Shown: positions 24,194-33,532 of the stretch, piece after piece
How positions within the stretch are numbered: position 1 is the first letter of the stretch
Layout of the letters: every line of letters starts with the position of its first letter
Assembly: GCA_947629745.1 (NCBI GenBank)
Contig: CANREZ010000007.1
Location: 1-48,878 of the forward strand
Length of the DNA: 48,878 nucleotides
Source of the DNA: an uncultured Clostridia bacterium
GTDB taxonomy: Bacteria > Bacillota > Clostridia > Christensenellales > UBA1242
Direction of reading: 5' to 3'
Made by a program: the position numbers and the translations under genes
The notes under the pieces: generated by a model
Seen by the model: the letters and a program-made list of their open reading frames with translations, nothing else
The model's database searches: none
What the model was told of the DNA's origin: nothing

Positions 24194-24505
24194 TTATAGT
24201 TCCAGCAACTGACCTACAAAAAGTGTGGGATTAGACAGGCCATTACGGGTCATAATCCATTCTTTTGTCACTCCATAAGTGCTAGCCACACTATCTAGTG
24301 TGTCCCCCGGATGGACGACAACACGTGCACCAGCCTCGAGGATTGTGAGCCTGCCCTTGTCTGCTTCCTTATTCGACTTGCCAAATCTCAGTCTTGGCAT
24401 ATTGTCCACTATTAGTACATCATCGTCCTCGGTGTAACCATAAGTTGTGCCATTGATGACAAAGGTATTTTGTTTTATATTCTTATCTATCATTATGTGT
24501 TTCAT
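24194..24505 (-). CDS. LysM-domain protein without a signal peptide
   Basis: 103 residues. The C-terminal 40 (about 62-103) are a LysM domain: VVVHPGDTLDSVASTYGVTK, then RNGLSNPTLFVGQLLEL. The N-terminal 60 residues are polar, unrecognised, and contain no hydrophobic export segment, which is unusual for a peptidoglycan-binding module; spore-associated cytoplasmic LysM proteins are one precedent. No ribosome site precedes ATG; TATGAT lies exactly five bases before it, so the mRNA is probably leaderless. Divergent from the flippase gene, 86 bases apart. Confidence 0.8.
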   Translation of the reverse strand: MKHIMIDKNIKQNTFVINGTTYGYTEDDDVLIVDNMPRLRFGKSNKEADKGRLTILEAGARVVVHPGDTLDSVASTYGVTKEWIMTRNGLSNPTLFVGQLLEL

Positions 24506-24510
24506 ACGCT

Positions 24511-24516
24511 ATCATA
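24511..24516 (-). promoter_or_regulatory. -10 element five bases before ATG of the LysM gene
   Basis: TATGAT, AGCGT, then ATG on the minus strand. The -35 region is poor (TTCATA with an 18-base spacer). Confidence 0.4.
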
Positions 24517-24580
24517 TGCGGGACAATCATATTTTATGAATGGGACACACTTTCTACTAATAATTTATCATAGATAATAA

Positions 24581-24586
24581 TATCAT
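24581..24586 (+). promoter_or_regulatory. -10-like element five bases before ATG of the flippase gene
   Basis: TATCAT, ATTGT, then ATG, with no ribosome site and no convincing -35. Confidence 0.3.
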
Positions 24587-24591
24587 ATTGT

Positions 24592-26136
24592 ATGAAATCA
24601 TTATTTAAATCTGTTGCCATACTCACGTTCTTTTCCATTGCTACCCGAGCACTTGGGTTTGTGCTAAAAATTATTTTCTCCCACACCTTAACGGCTGAGG
24701 CAATTGGCGTGTACAGCATCATCTCATCCATATTTATGGTGCTATCCACCATGGTTGCAGCGGGACTGCCCCTAGTAGTGTCTAGGATAGTTGCCGCTAG
24801 CAACACACCAGATACTCGCTCTCGCGGATACCGGGCAGTCACTTGTGGCACAGTAATCGGCCTAGGCCTCTCTATATTCGTCAGTATGCTTGTCATATTC
24901 CTGCAACCTCTAATTACAAAAATTTTTGACATAGAGAATGCTTATGATATGTTACTACTAACCCTTCCTGGTGTCATATTCACCGGTGTGTATGCGGGAG
25001 TGCGTGGATATTTCTGGGGAAAGGAAGAATACACTACTCTATCGGTCGTGGAACTTGTAGAACAATTGGTGAGAATAGTCTCGTGCCTTGTACTATTCTT
25101 CCTAGTAGGATCAATCTCTGCAAAATATGTGCCTGTGGTCACACTATCCATATCAATCATTGTTAGCACAATTCTAGGATTTATCCTATATCTGCGCCAG
25201 TCTGGGAAATTCCCTCATGCTCATGCTAGGGAATATGGCAAGATTGTGGCAACCTATGCCCCTATTACAGCGCTTCGCATCACATCATCCCTGCTGCAAC
25301 CTACTATCAATCTAATACTGCCATATAGGTTAACTGTATCAGGATTCTCTAGCAGTCAAGCCCTTGCCCTGCTTGGCATCATGTCAGGCATGACACTGCC
25401 TCTACTATCTATCCCAAGTGCTATAATTGGCTCACTTGCCATGGCACTCATCCCAAGGATTAGCAATATGTATGACAAGCGGGATAACTTCGGCCTAGAG
25501 CGCCAGATACAGTCCTCAGTCGACTTCACACTATTTTGTAGTTTCCTGATACTTCCAATATTCCTATCTATGGGCGTGCCTATATGCAAATTTTTATTCG
25601 CATCTGAGACTGCCGGACATTATCTCGAGTTATCCGCAATACTACTTATACCTCAAGGAATATCCATGCTCTCAACTAGTCTACTTAATAGTCTAAACTG
25701 CGAGAAATCCAATTTCGTTCACTCACTAATTGGCTCAGCTGCACTCATTGCCTGCATCTATATATTGCCCCAGTGGTGCGATATCCAGAGTCTAATCTAT
25801 GGAATGGGGATAAATTATCTAATAGTTTCTATCCTAAATTACAGGAAGATAAGACGCCTCGTTGGCATCAAGATAAAGTTCGCCCGCACCATCACTCTAT
25901 CCTCTATCGTTACACTTGGGATTGTAATTTTTAGCAAACTCACTTTCCCACTACTAGTCACAATATTTGGCAACCTGGTATCCATCATCACCCTTAGCAT
26001 AATCGATGTGATAATATTTGTAATACTGATGAATGTCTGCAAAATAGTGGATATTACGTACTTCCGCAATAGGGTGAAAGCTAGTATCAAGGCTCGCACT
26101 CAGTCAAAAACAAAATCAAGTGCAAGTATAGACTAA
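24592..26136 (+). CDS. SpoVB/MurJ-type lipid-linked saccharide flippase
   Basis: 514 residues with about 14 hydrophobic helices, the size and layout of the MOP-superfamily polysaccharide exporters. The N-terminus (SVAILTFFSIATRALGFVLK, then FSHTLTAEAIGVYSI) is the characteristic first helix and loop of SpoVB/YtgP/MurJ proteins; AAGLPLVVSRIVA and GYFWGKEEYTTLSVVELVEQ are further family segments, and an Arg/Lys-rich C-terminal tail follows. Members flip lipid II or related undecaprenyl-linked sugars. Which of MurJ or SpoVB cannot be told by eye. DUF421 follows after 24 bases. Confidence 0.88.
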   Translation: MKSLFKSVAILTFFSIATRALGFVLKIIFSHTLTAEAIGVYSIISSIFMVLSTMVAAGLPLVVSRIVAASNTPDTRSRGYRAVTCGTVIGLGLSIFVSMLVIFLQPLITKIFDIENAYDMLLLTLPGVIFTGVYAGVRGYFWGKEEYTTLSVVELVEQLVRIVSCLVLFFLVGSISAKYVPVVTLSISIIVSTILGFILYLRQSGKFPHAHAREYGKIVATYAPITALRITSSLLQPTINLILPYRLTVSGFSSSQALALLGIMSGMTLPLLSIPSAIIGSLAMALIPRISNMYDKRDNFGLERQIQSSVDFTLFCSFLILPIFLSMGVPICKFLFASETAGHYLELSAILLIPQGISMLSTSLLNSLNCEKSNFVHSLIGSAALIACIYILPQWCDIQSLIYGMGINYLIVSILNYRKIRRLVGIKIKFARTITLSSIVTLGIVIFSKLTFPLLVTIFGNLVSIITLSIIDVIIFVILMNVCKIVDITYFRNRVKASIKARTQSKTKSSASID

Positions 26137-26160
26137 GCAATAATAGTAAAATATTTAAGT

Positions 26161-26880
26161 ATGACTTTTACAATGATTGTTAGGAGCATCTTAATATATG
26201 CTATAGTGCTAATACTCTTTAGGATTATGGGCAAGCGGCAGCTTGGTCAGATGCAGCCATATGAACTAGTTATCACACTCATTATTGCCGATCTTGCGAC
26301 TATTCCAATGTCGGATACTGCCCTGCCTCTTGCACATGGGATAATTCCTATTATCACCATATCTCTACTGCATTTCGTGCTAGCATTTATCAATAGGAAA
26401 TCTCTACACCTAAGGCGCGCCATCAATGGCAACTCCATCATTATCATTGACCCAATGGGGATAAATTACAATTCCTTAAAAGAACTAAACATGAATTTTA
26501 ACGACTTAATGGAGGCTTTGCGCACTGCAGGATACTTCAACCTAGAGGAAGTGCTATATGCAATCGTCCAAACTAATGGCAGTCTATCCGTCTTGCCACG
26601 CGCACCTTATGCACCTCTTACCGCACACGATATCAACCTGCCAAAGGAGCGCGCTGCCCTGCCAATCATAGTCTATGCTGACGGCAGGTGTGTTAAGGAA
26701 AATATGAACCTAGCCAAGATTGACGAAGCATTTCTTAGTTCATGCATACTCCAAAATGGTTACAAGAATCTAAAGGACATAGCCCTAATCACGCTAAATT
26801 CTGAGGGAAAACTATACTGTATGCCAAAAAGTGGCCAGTACTTCACAGTGGATAGTGGATACAGTGGAGGTGAATGGTGA
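26161..26880 (+). CDS. DUF421 (YetF-family) membrane protein
   Basis: 239 residues. Three N-terminal membrane helices include ILFRIMGKRQLGQMQPYELV, the family hallmark, and IIADLATIPMSDTALPLAHG. A cytoplasmic two-part domain follows with NGNSIIIIDPMGINYNSLKELN, ALRTAGYFNLEEVLYAIVQTNGSLSVLP (two blocks) and a C-terminal half typical of DUF421. The biochemical role of YetF proteins is not settled; related proteins are linked to spore membranes. There is no ribosome site; the gene begins 24 bases after the flippase gene. Its end overlaps the DUF4363 start by 7 bp. Confidence 0.9.
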   Translation: MTFTMIVRSILIYAIVLILFRIMGKRQLGQMQPYELVITLIIADLATIPMSDTALPLAHGIIPIITISLLHFVLAFINRKSLHLRRAINGNSIIIIDPMGINYNSLKELNMNFNDLMEALRTAGYFNLEEVLYAIVQTNGSLSVLPRAPYAPLTAHDINLPKERAALPIIVYADGRCVKENMNLAKIDEAFLSSCILQNGYKNLKDIALITLNSEGKLYCMPKSGQYFTVDSGYSGGEW

Positions 26881-27263
26881 CACGAACAATAACCACCTTT
26901 GTCCTATTTGTCCTCATATTTACCCTTGGAATATTCGAGTGCGTGGGCGTAAATAACTTCCTAAACGAGATGGAGGGAAATATCACCTACCTTATGGACC
27001 ACATAGATGATGATAAGGAGAATGTAGCATCATTATACGAAAAGGCTGATGCTAGCAGAGATTCATGGGAGACTGCCGAGCCTTGGCTCACCCTAATGTT
27101 CAATCACAAGGACTTAGCAAATATTTGTGATAGCCTAAGCCGCCTATGTACTAATATCTCAATCAATGATTACGAGGCAAGCAAAGTAGAGCTATATCTC
27201 CTTGCCGAAAACGCCTTTGAACTAAAAGACATGATGGGCTTTAACCTACAAAATATACTCTAA
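26874..27263 (+). CDS. DUF4363 membrane-anchored protein
   Basis: 129 residues. One N-terminal hydrophobic helix (TITTFVLFVLIFTLGIFECV) is followed by a helical, charged domain with ASRDSWETAEPWLTLMFNH, the recognisable DUF4363 segment (a Trp-rich helix in a four-helix bundle), and LLAENAFELKDMMGFNLQNIL. GGAGGTGA lies just before ATG inside the end of the DUF421 gene. DUF421-DUF4363 pairs recur in Clostridia, so the two products probably work together in the membrane; function unknown. Confidence 0.85.
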   Translation: MVTRTITTFVLFVLIFTLGIFECVGVNNFLNEMEGNITYLMDHIDDDKENVASLYEKADASRDSWETAEPWLTLMFNHKDLANICDSLSRLCTNISINDYEASKVELYLLAENAFELKDMMGFNLQNIL

Positions 27264-27534
27264 TTTTGGCAGTATAAATGACTACTAATACGCTAAAAAA
27301 TTTCTATAAATTAAAATAAATATTGAAATAAAATTTATCTATAAATTTAATAAAATTACTCTAAAAATTAAACAAAAAATATTTATAAATAAAATAAAAT
27401 TTGTTTATAATTTCAAATCAAATTGATCAATAAATTAAAAGATAATTCGTTTATAATTTTAAACTAAATTATCTAAAATAATTTTAGAAAATATTTGTCA
27501 TTTTACTCATATATTCCAGTATTATGCAAAAGTA
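27264..27534. repeat. very AT-rich spacer with imperfect direct repeats
   Basis: No gene in this stretch. It is almost pure A/T with recurring words: GTTTATAATTTCAAATCAAATT (about 27403) and GTTTATAATTTTAAACTAAATT (about 27450) are related copies some 47 bases apart, and AAAATTTATCTATAAATTT at about 27331 is a looser one. Confidence 0.5.
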
Positions 27535-27562
27535 AAAAAGTCTAGTATTTACTAGACTTTTT
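27535..27562. terminator. bidirectional terminator after uvrA
   Basis: AAAAAGTCTAGT (27535-27546) and ACTAGACTTTTT (27551-27562) pair around a 4-base loop, giving T tracts on both strands. Confidence 0.88.
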
Positions 27563-27577
27563 ATAATTTGCATAGCA

Positions 27578-30388
27578 TTAAGATTTTAATATCTTTTTAA
27601 TATATATTCCGGTGTAACTATTAGGATTTTTTGCAACAGTCTCTGGTGTGCCTGAGGCTACAATTGTGCCACCATTTTGTCCACCCTCAGGACCTAAGTC
27701 GATGATGTAATCAGCTACCTTTATCACATCTAGATTGTGCTCAATGACGACCACGGTATTGCCACCATTTACTAAGTCATTTATTATTCCAATTAGTTTG
27801 TGCACGTCGTACATATGCAGTCCCGTTGTTGGCTCATCTAGGATATAGAGAGTCTTCCCTGTACTGCGTCTAGATAATTCCGTTGCGAGTTTCACTCTCT
27901 GTGCCTCACCACCCGATAGTTCCGTAGCCGGCTGACCGAGTTTGATATATCCAAGTCCCACGTCGACAAGACTCTTCAATTTATTCTTAATCTTTGGCAT
28001 ATTAGCGAAGAATTCATATGCGTCGGAAATTGTCATATCCAGCACATCATATATGCTCTTGCCCTTGTACTTCACCTCTAAAGTCTCACGATTGTAACGC
28101 TTTCCCCCACACTCATCGCACGTGACGAATACATCTGGGAGGAAGAACATACTAATCTTGTTGATTCCAGCTCCACCGCATTTTTCGCATCTGCCACCTT
28201 TTACGTTAAAGCTAAATCTCCCTGCTGTGTATCCCCTCTCCTTAGCACCTGGCATACTAGCAAAGAGAGATCTGATATCGTTGAATAGCCCTGTGTATGT
28301 GGCTGGATTGCTACGAGGAGTGCGCCCTATTGGAGATTGGTCTATATTTATCACTTTGTCGAAGTTCTCTAGTCCCTTAATCTCTTTATACTTCCCCTCA
28401 GTTAACTGGGCACCATTTAGCCTATTTGCTGCAGCTGGATACAATATGTCGTTGATTAAACTACTCTTCCCGCTGCCGCTAACTCCGGTGATACAAGTGA
28501 ATACTCCTACCGGGATATCCACCTTGATATTCTTTAGGTTGTGTTGCTTAGCACCAACTATTGTGAAGAAGCCTTTGTCTGTGCTCCTACGCTTTTTCGG
28601 TACTTCTATCTTTAATTCCCCTGATAAGTATTTCCCAGTCACCGAATCTGGACAAGCGATGATATCCTTTACCGAACCAGTGGCCACTACTTGACCACCG
28701 TTCACTCCAGCATATGGTCCAATATCCACTATATAGTCGGCGTTTCTGATAGTATCCTCATCATGCTCCACCACAATCACTGTGTTGTCTAGATCCCTAA
28801 GATGCTTTAACGTACCCAGTAACTTGTCATTATCCCTTTGGTGCAGACCAATGCTTGGCTCATCTAGGATATACATCACGCCTGTTAGTCCACTGCCAAT
28901 CTGTGTAGCTAGCCTTATTCTCTGGCTCTCTCCACCAGATAGTGTGCCCGAACTCCTAGATAGTGTCAAATAATCTAATCCCACGTTTATTAGGAAGTTT
29001 AGCCTTGCGCAAATTTCCTTCAAGATTGGTCGAGCTATTTCTTCCTCAGTCTTTGTGAGCTTTAGTTTATTTAGGAATTTTAATATCTCATCCACTGATT
29101 TGTCGGTGAGTTCTATGATATTCACTCCGCCAATTTTCACATTCAGAGCGGATTCTTTTAGTCGCTTGCCATGGCACACAGGGCATTCCACACTCTCTAG
29201 CATCTTGCTAATAGCATCCCTGATTGTGTCATTGTGAGTCTCATTGAGACGCCTAATCAAGGCATTAACTATTCCCTCAAAGGCCATACTGCCATCACGT
29301 TTTAGCCAATACAGATATGTTGGGATCTTCTCACCCTTTGTGCCATAGAATAACATATCGTGTGCTGCACGTGGCAAATCCTTGTATGGAGTGTAGTAGT
29401 CTAGGTCAAAGTAATCTAGCACGGCCTGATAAAACATCTTGGCTGTGCCATTGTCAAACGCCCAAGCAGTGTTGTTGATAGCCCCGTCAAACAGAGAATT
29501 ATTTGGATTTTTCACAATCTTTGACTCTATCACGGTCTGTCTTAGGCCTAATCCTGCACACTCTGGGCACGCACCATATGGATTGTTGAAACTAAATAGC
29601 CTTGGCACGATCTCCTCTACCGAGTAACCGCATTTTGGACAAGCGTGTTTCGTGCTATGGAGATAGTCATTATCCCCAGTTTTCACTAACACTTTGCCAT
29701 CAGCTTCGGATATAGCGATCTCTATTGCCTCGGTTAGTCTATGCTCCACTTCAGGCTTTAGCACTACTCTATCTATCACTATATCTATATCGTGTTTCTT
29801 ATTCTTATCGAGCTTGATATCGTCTTCTAGTAAATATTCAGCACCATCCGCATATATCCTGATATATCCGCGCTTCCTATAGTCTTCCAATTCCTTTGCA
29901 AATGTTCCCTTTTTGCCACGAAATACTGGGGCGCAAATGATGACTTTCTCGCCCTCACCCTTTGACATAATCATGTCCACTATGTTGTCCACTGTCTGGC
30001 TAGATATAGGTGTCTTACAATTTGGGCAATACGCCACACCAATGTGTGCGAAAAGTAACCTAAGATAATCATATATCTCAGTAACAGTGCCCACTGTGCT
30101 TCGTGGGTTATTTGATGTAGTCTTTTGGTCAATGGAGATGCTAGGAGACAGTCCCTCAATACTCTCCACATCAGGCTTGTGCATCTGGCCTAGGAATTGC
30201 CTTGCGTAGCTCGATAATGACTCCATATATCTTCGCTGTCCCTCAGCAAAAATGGTGTCAAATGCGAGTGTACTCTTCCCACTGCCACTAACGCCAGTAA
30301 AGACGACCAACTTGTTCCTTGGGATAGTCAAGTTGACATCTTTTAGGTTATTCTCGCGCGCTCCTTTTATAATTATATTCTTTTGCAT
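27578..30388 (-). CDS. uvrA: excinuclease ABC subunit A
   Basis: 936 residues, normal size. Two ABC modules: Walker A GVSGSGKSTLAFD and GVSGSGKSSLIND; signatures LSGGESQRIRLA and LSGGEAQRVKLA; Walker B MYILDEPSIGLH and LYILDEPTTGLH. Zinc-binding Cys pairs are visible (CPKCGYSVEE with ACPECAGLG, and RCEKCGGAG with VTCDECGGKR). It forms the A2B damage-sensing complex of nucleotide excision repair and loads UvrB. It starts 3 bases after the uvrB stop with AAGGATTAAGTT before ATG, so the pair is one operon. Confidence 0.98.
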   Translation of the reverse strand: MQKNIIIKGARENNLKDVNLTIPRNKLVVFTGVSGSGKSTLAFDTIFAEGQRRYMESLSSYARQFLGQMHKPDVESIEGLSPSISIDQKTTSNNPRSTVGTVTEIYDYLRLLFAHIGVAYCPNCKTPISSQTVDNIVDMIMSKGEGEKVIICAPVFRGKKGTFAKELEDYRKRGYIRIYADGAEYLLEDDIKLDKNKKHDIDIVIDRVVLKPEVEHRLTEAIEIAISEADGKVLVKTGDNDYLHSTKHACPKCGYSVEEIVPRLFSFNNPYGACPECAGLGLRQTVIESKIVKNPNNSLFDGAINNTAWAFDNGTAKMFYQAVLDYFDLDYYTPYKDLPRAAHDMLFYGTKGEKIPTYLYWLKRDGSMAFEGIVNALIRRLNETHNDTIRDAISKMLESVECPVCHGKRLKESALNVKIGGVNIIELTDKSVDEILKFLNKLKLTKTEEEIARPILKEICARLNFLINVGLDYLTLSRSSGTLSGGESQRIRLATQIGSGLTGVMYILDEPSIGLHQRDNDKLLGTLKHLRDLDNTVIVVEHDEDTIRNADYIVDIGPYAGVNGGQVVATGSVKDIIACPDSVTGKYLSGELKIEVPKKRRSTDKGFFTIVGAKQHNLKNIKVDIPVGVFTCITGVSGSGKSSLINDILYPAAANRLNGAQLTEGKYKEIKGLENFDKVINIDQSPIGRTPRSNPATYTGLFNDIRSLFASMPGAKERGYTAGRFSFNVKGGRCEKCGGAGINKISMFFLPDVFVTCDECGGKRYNRETLEVKYKGKSIYDVLDMTISDAYEFFANMPKIKNKLKSLVDVGLGYIKLGQPATELSGGEAQRVKLATELSRRSTGKTLYILDEPTTGLHMYDVHKLIGIINDLVNGGNTVVVIEHNLDVIKVADYIIDLGPEGGQNGGTIVASGTPETVAKNPNSYTGIYIKKILKS

Positions 30389-30391
30389 AAC

Positions 30392-32344
30392 TTAATCCTT
30401 TAGTTCACTCTTTAATTCACTAATTCTCTCACGCAGTTTGATTGCCGTCTCAAAGTCCAATCTATCGCTAGCAAGCCTCATTGCGGACTTCAATTGATCT
30501 ATTTCCTTTGCAATCTCATCACGCTTCCTATTAGTCTTCACCTTCTCGACTTTCCTGATCTCCAAGGTGTTTGTCACAGGTTTTATTATAGTCTTTGGCA
30601 CTATATTATGTGCCTTGTTGTATGCCTCCTGTATGGATCTCCTCCTATTGGTCTCGCGGATTGCCTCATCCATAGAGTCGGTGATGACATCAGCATACAT
30701 TATGACATGCCCCTCACTATTTCGTGCAGCACGTCCAATGGTCTGGATGAGTGCCCAGCTGCTCCTAAGGAATCCTTCCTTGTCCGCATCTAGTATGGCC
30801 ACTAGCTGCACCTCAGGTATATCTATTCCCTCACGCAGTAGGTTGATGCCCACTAGCACGTCAAATTCGTTCATCCTAAGGGCTTGGATTATCTCCACAC
30901 GCTCGAGTGTATCTATCTCACTATGTAGATATCTCACGCGTATTCCATGCTCCATAAGGTAATTGGTGAGAGACTCGGCCATTTTCTTAGTCAGTGTAGT
31001 GACAAGTACTTTACCCTTGTTTGCCACGACGCTCCTTATCTCTCCCTCTAGGTCGTCTATCTGACCCTCAATCTTCCTCACCTCGACTTTTGGGTCAAGC
31101 AGACCAGTTGGTCGAATGATCTGCTCCACTACTTGGTCACTATGAGATAACTCATATTCGCCAGGGGTGGCTGACACAAACACTGCTTGCTTTATCTTGC
31201 TCTCAAATTCGGTGAAATTTAGCGGCCTATTATCATATGCTGCAGGAAGTCTAAATCCATATTCTACAAGATTTGTCTTCCTCGCTAAATCCCCTGCATA
31301 CATCCCACGCACTTGAGGTAGCGTCATATGGCTCTCATCCACGAATAACACGAAGTCATCTGGGAAATAGTCTAGCAATGTATATGGTGCCTCACCCGGA
31401 TTCCTGCCATCAAAATATCTACTGTAATTCTCAATTCCGCTGCAATATCCTACTTCTCTCATCATCTCAAGGTCGTAGTAAACACGTTGTTTGATTCGCT
31501 CAGCCTCGATCAATTTGCCCTGCTCGGTGAAGAATTTCACTTGTTCATCACAGTCATGCTTGATCTCGTCCATAGCTTTCTCTAACACATCCGAGCCTAC
31601 TGCATAGTGGCTAGCAGGCAGGATGAATGCGTGCTCAAGTGTGGCTAGTTTCTTGCCTGTCAGCACATCAATCTCGCTGATGTGGTCTATCTCATCGCCA
31701 AAGAATTCCACTCTAATGGCCATGTCACTAGAATATGCAGGAATGATATCTAACACGTCCCCACGGCTACGGAAAGTGGACCTGACAAGGTCTACATCGT
31801 TTCGCTCGTATTGCAGGGATATTAGTCTCTTTATTATATCCGACTTAGACACTTTATCTCCCGAACGCATGGATATACACATACTGCTGTATGTCTCAGG
31901 CGCACCAAGACCATATATGCAGGAAACTGATGACACAACTATAGTATTCCTCTCCTCAAATAGTGAACACGTAGCCGAATGCCTCATCTTGTCGATATCG
32001 TCATTGATGCTCATATCCTTGTCAATATAGGTGTCAGTGGAGACGATATAGGCCTCAGGCTGATAATAATCGTAGTAGGAGACGAAATACTCCACCCTAT
32101 TATTTGGGAAAAACTCGCGGAACTCGTTGCACAATTGTGCCGCAAGAGTCTTGTTGTGAGCAAGAACTAGCACCGGCCTATCAATATTCTTGATAATATT
32201 TGCCATAGTAAAAGTCTTGCCACTGCCGGTGACACCAAGTAGTGTCTGAAAACGCAAGCCATCTTCTATGCCTTGTGTAATCTTTTCTATTGCCTGTGGC
32301 TGGTCACCTGTCGGCTGATACTTGCTAACTAGATCGTATGGCAT
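30392..32344 (-). CDS. uvrB: excinuclease ABC subunit B
   Basis: 650 residues. Helicase-like fold with Walker [14 protein letters not shown], the beta-hairpin segment [11 protein letters not shown] that inserts into DNA, DEExH-type [11 protein letters not shown], and motifs V-VI around [14 protein letters not shown] and QTIGRAARN. The C-terminal UVR motif (about 610-650) binds UvrC. It verifies damage handed over by UvrA. AGGAGGACGCA precedes ATG. No LexA or DinR box was recognised in the short upstream region. Confidence 0.98.
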   Translation of the reverse strand: MPYDLVSKYQPTGDQPQAIEKITQGIEDGLRFQTLLGVTGSGKTFTMANIIKNIDRPVLVLAHNKTLAAQLCNEFREFFPNNRVEYFVSYYDYYQPEAYIVSTDTYIDKDMSINDDIDKMRHSATCSLFEERNTIVVSSVSCIYGLGAPETYSSMCISMRSGDKVSKSDIIKRLISLQYERNDVDLVRSTFRSRGDVLDIIPAYSSDMAIRVEFFGDEIDHISEIDVLTGKKLATLEHAFILPASHYAVGSDVLEKAMDEIKHDCDEQVKFFTEQGKLIEAERIKQRVYYDLEMMREVGYCSGIENYSRYFDGRNPGEAPYTLLDYFPDDFVLFVDESHMTLPQVRGMYAGDLARKTNLVEYGFRLPAAYDNRPLNFTEFESKIKQAVFVSATPGEYELSHSDQVVEQIIRPTGLLDPKVEVRKIEGQIDDLEGEIRSVVANKGKVLVTTLTKKMAESLTNYLMEHGIRVRYLHSEIDTLERVEIIQALRMNEFDVLVGINLLREGIDIPEVQLVAILDADKEGFLRSSWALIQTIGRAARNSEGHVIMYADVITDSMDEAIRETNRRRSIQEAYNKAHNIVPKTIIKPVTNTLEIRKVEKVKTNRKRDEIAKEIDQLKSAMRLASDRLDFETAIKLRERISELKSELKD

Positions 32345-32436
32345 TGCGTCCTCCTATAATATTTTTACCATATTCTATCACAAAATAAGTTTGTATTCAA
32401 CAGTAAGGGTTCAATTCCTAAAATTTTGAATCCAAC

Positions 32437-32459
32437 AAAAAAGGACTACTCTATAGTCC
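32437..32459 (-). terminator. intrinsic terminator after the winged-helix pair
   Basis: GGACTA/TAGTCC stem with 5-base loop followed by TTTTTTG on the minus strand. Confidence 0.8.
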
Positions 32460-32466
32460 CTCATGT

Positions 32467-32826
32467 CTAACTAAATATAGCGGCAAGAATTCTTCCCACG
32501 ACGAACGCTACTACCGCTAGGAGTATAGTGCGGGTCAATATCCACACTGCGGTCTTCTTGTGATTCTTGCTATCACGGAGATAAGCCTCGCCCTTGGCCT
32601 TTAGCGTAATGCAATAGACAAGCTTTCCCTTGCTATCCGAATTGACTAATTCTATGTACTCGTCCATAGCAAGAGCGGAGAGAATCTGGTCAATCTCTAT
32701 ATTATTTAGCTCATATTTGTGCATAATCCCCTCTATTATCTCGTGAGGAGATATCAGCACTGCACCTTTGCCATTGCACGTATCGTATAGATATGTCATG
32801 ACACATTTTTCTTTCCTACTAAGCAT
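32467..32826 (-). CDS. winged-helix protein with C-terminal membrane helix (paralogue 2)
   Basis: 119 residues. Residues 1-80 look like a small winged helix (helices with MLSRKEKCVMTYLYD and EIIEGIMHKYELNNIEIDQ, then strands IELVNSD and KLVYCITLKAKG). Residues about 95-117 form a membrane helix (ILLAVVAFVVGRILAAIF), so the domain is tethered to the inner face of the membrane. It is paralogous in layout to the gene 6 bases upstream. AGGTAGG before ATG. No named family recognised. Confidence 0.65.
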   Translation of the reverse strand: MLSRKEKCVMTYLYDTCNGKGAVLISPHEIIEGIMHKYELNNIEIDQILSALAMDEYIELVNSDSKGKLVYCITLKAKGEAYLRDSKNHKKTAVWILTRTILLAVVAFVVGRILAAIFS

Positions 32827-32832
32827 ATTATC

Positions 32833-33195
32833 CTACCTAAACAAAAAACTAGCGAGCATCACTGCAAGGAATGACACCACCGCGCTCGTCACAATGGATG
32901 CGATGAACATTCGGCGGAACAATTTCGATTCCCTGTCGCTCTCTATTTGATTTTCAAAATACATTTTGCTCTTTGGCAAGACTCTAAGGCATATGACGTT
33001 ATTTTCCATATACTTTATCTCGATATATTCCCTATTTGCCAGCCAAGTCGCACACATCTTGATGCTGTCCTCGTCGAAGCTATATTTCCTCGGCAACTCA
33101 TCTATAAGGTCACTAAATTCTAGCACCTTGTATCCAGCATCGGCACCATATTTAGACAAAACTTTTAACATACTCTCAGTTTGCTTATCTAACAT
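32833..33195 (-). CDS. winged-helix protein with C-terminal membrane helix (paralogue 1)
   Basis: 120 residues from ATG 33195, chosen because GGAGG lies five bases upstream; an upstream in-frame TTG at 33207 lies before that site. It has the same plan as its neighbour: a winged-helix-like N-terminal domain (SMLKVLSKYGADAGYKVLEF, a helix with FDEDSIKMCATWLANREYIE, strands NNVICLRVLPKS) and a C-terminal membrane helix (FIASIVTSAVVSFLAVMLAS). The pair is co-transcribed and ends at the terminator at 32437. Membrane-tethered DNA binding, or use of the fold for protein contact, are both possible. Confidence 0.65.
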   Translation of the reverse strand: MLDKQTESMLKVLSKYGADAGYKVLEFSDLIDELPRKYSFDEDSIKMCATWLANREYIEIKYMENNVICLRVLPKSKMYFENQIESDRESKLFRRMFIASIVTSAVVSFLAVMLASFLFR

Positions 33196-33242
33196 ACATG
33201 CCTCCAATTATATTTTAGCATCAAGCAATATTTTTGTAAAAC

Positions 33243-33269
33243 AAAGTAGGCCGCCAATTTGCCTACTTT
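33243..33269. terminator. hairpin, possible terminator
   Basis: AAAGTAGGC (33243-33251) and GCCTACTTT (33261-33269) pair; T-rich sequence follows on both sides. It lies between the surface protein gene and the winged-helix pair on the minus strand and may be a second stop for the former. Confidence 0.5.
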
Positions 33270-33370
33270 ATAATTATTTACCAATATAACATATTTTTAG
33301 CAATGAATTATTAGTATTGATCTATTCCCGATGACCAATATTCTATCACTATCTGTCACTCCACCCTAAA

Positions 33371-33435
33371 GAACTATTTGTTGTTTAGTAAATAGTTATT
33401 TAGTAACTATTTGTTGATTAGTTAACAGTTTTTGA
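33371..33435. repeat. short AACTATTTG/TTAGTAA repeats
   Basis: AACTATTTGTTG occurs twice, each time followed by a TTAGT word, with an ACTATTT/AAATAGT inverted repeat in the first copy. The remaining non-coding bases 33270-33480 show no gene. Confidence 0.5.
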
Positions 33436-33477
33436 TGATCCTACAGTCCTTGCTAGTTTCTTTTTTCACTAATTAGT

Positions 33478-33508
33478 TTTAAAAAAGGTGCTACGCTAGG
33501 TAACACCT
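33478..33508 (-). terminator. intrinsic terminator after the Ig-like surface protein
   Basis: AGGTGTTAC/GTAGCACCT stem (one G-U pair), 5-base loop, then TTTTTT on the minus strand. Confidence 0.85.
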
Positions 33509-33532
33509 CTTTTATTCTATTAGTCTCTATCC

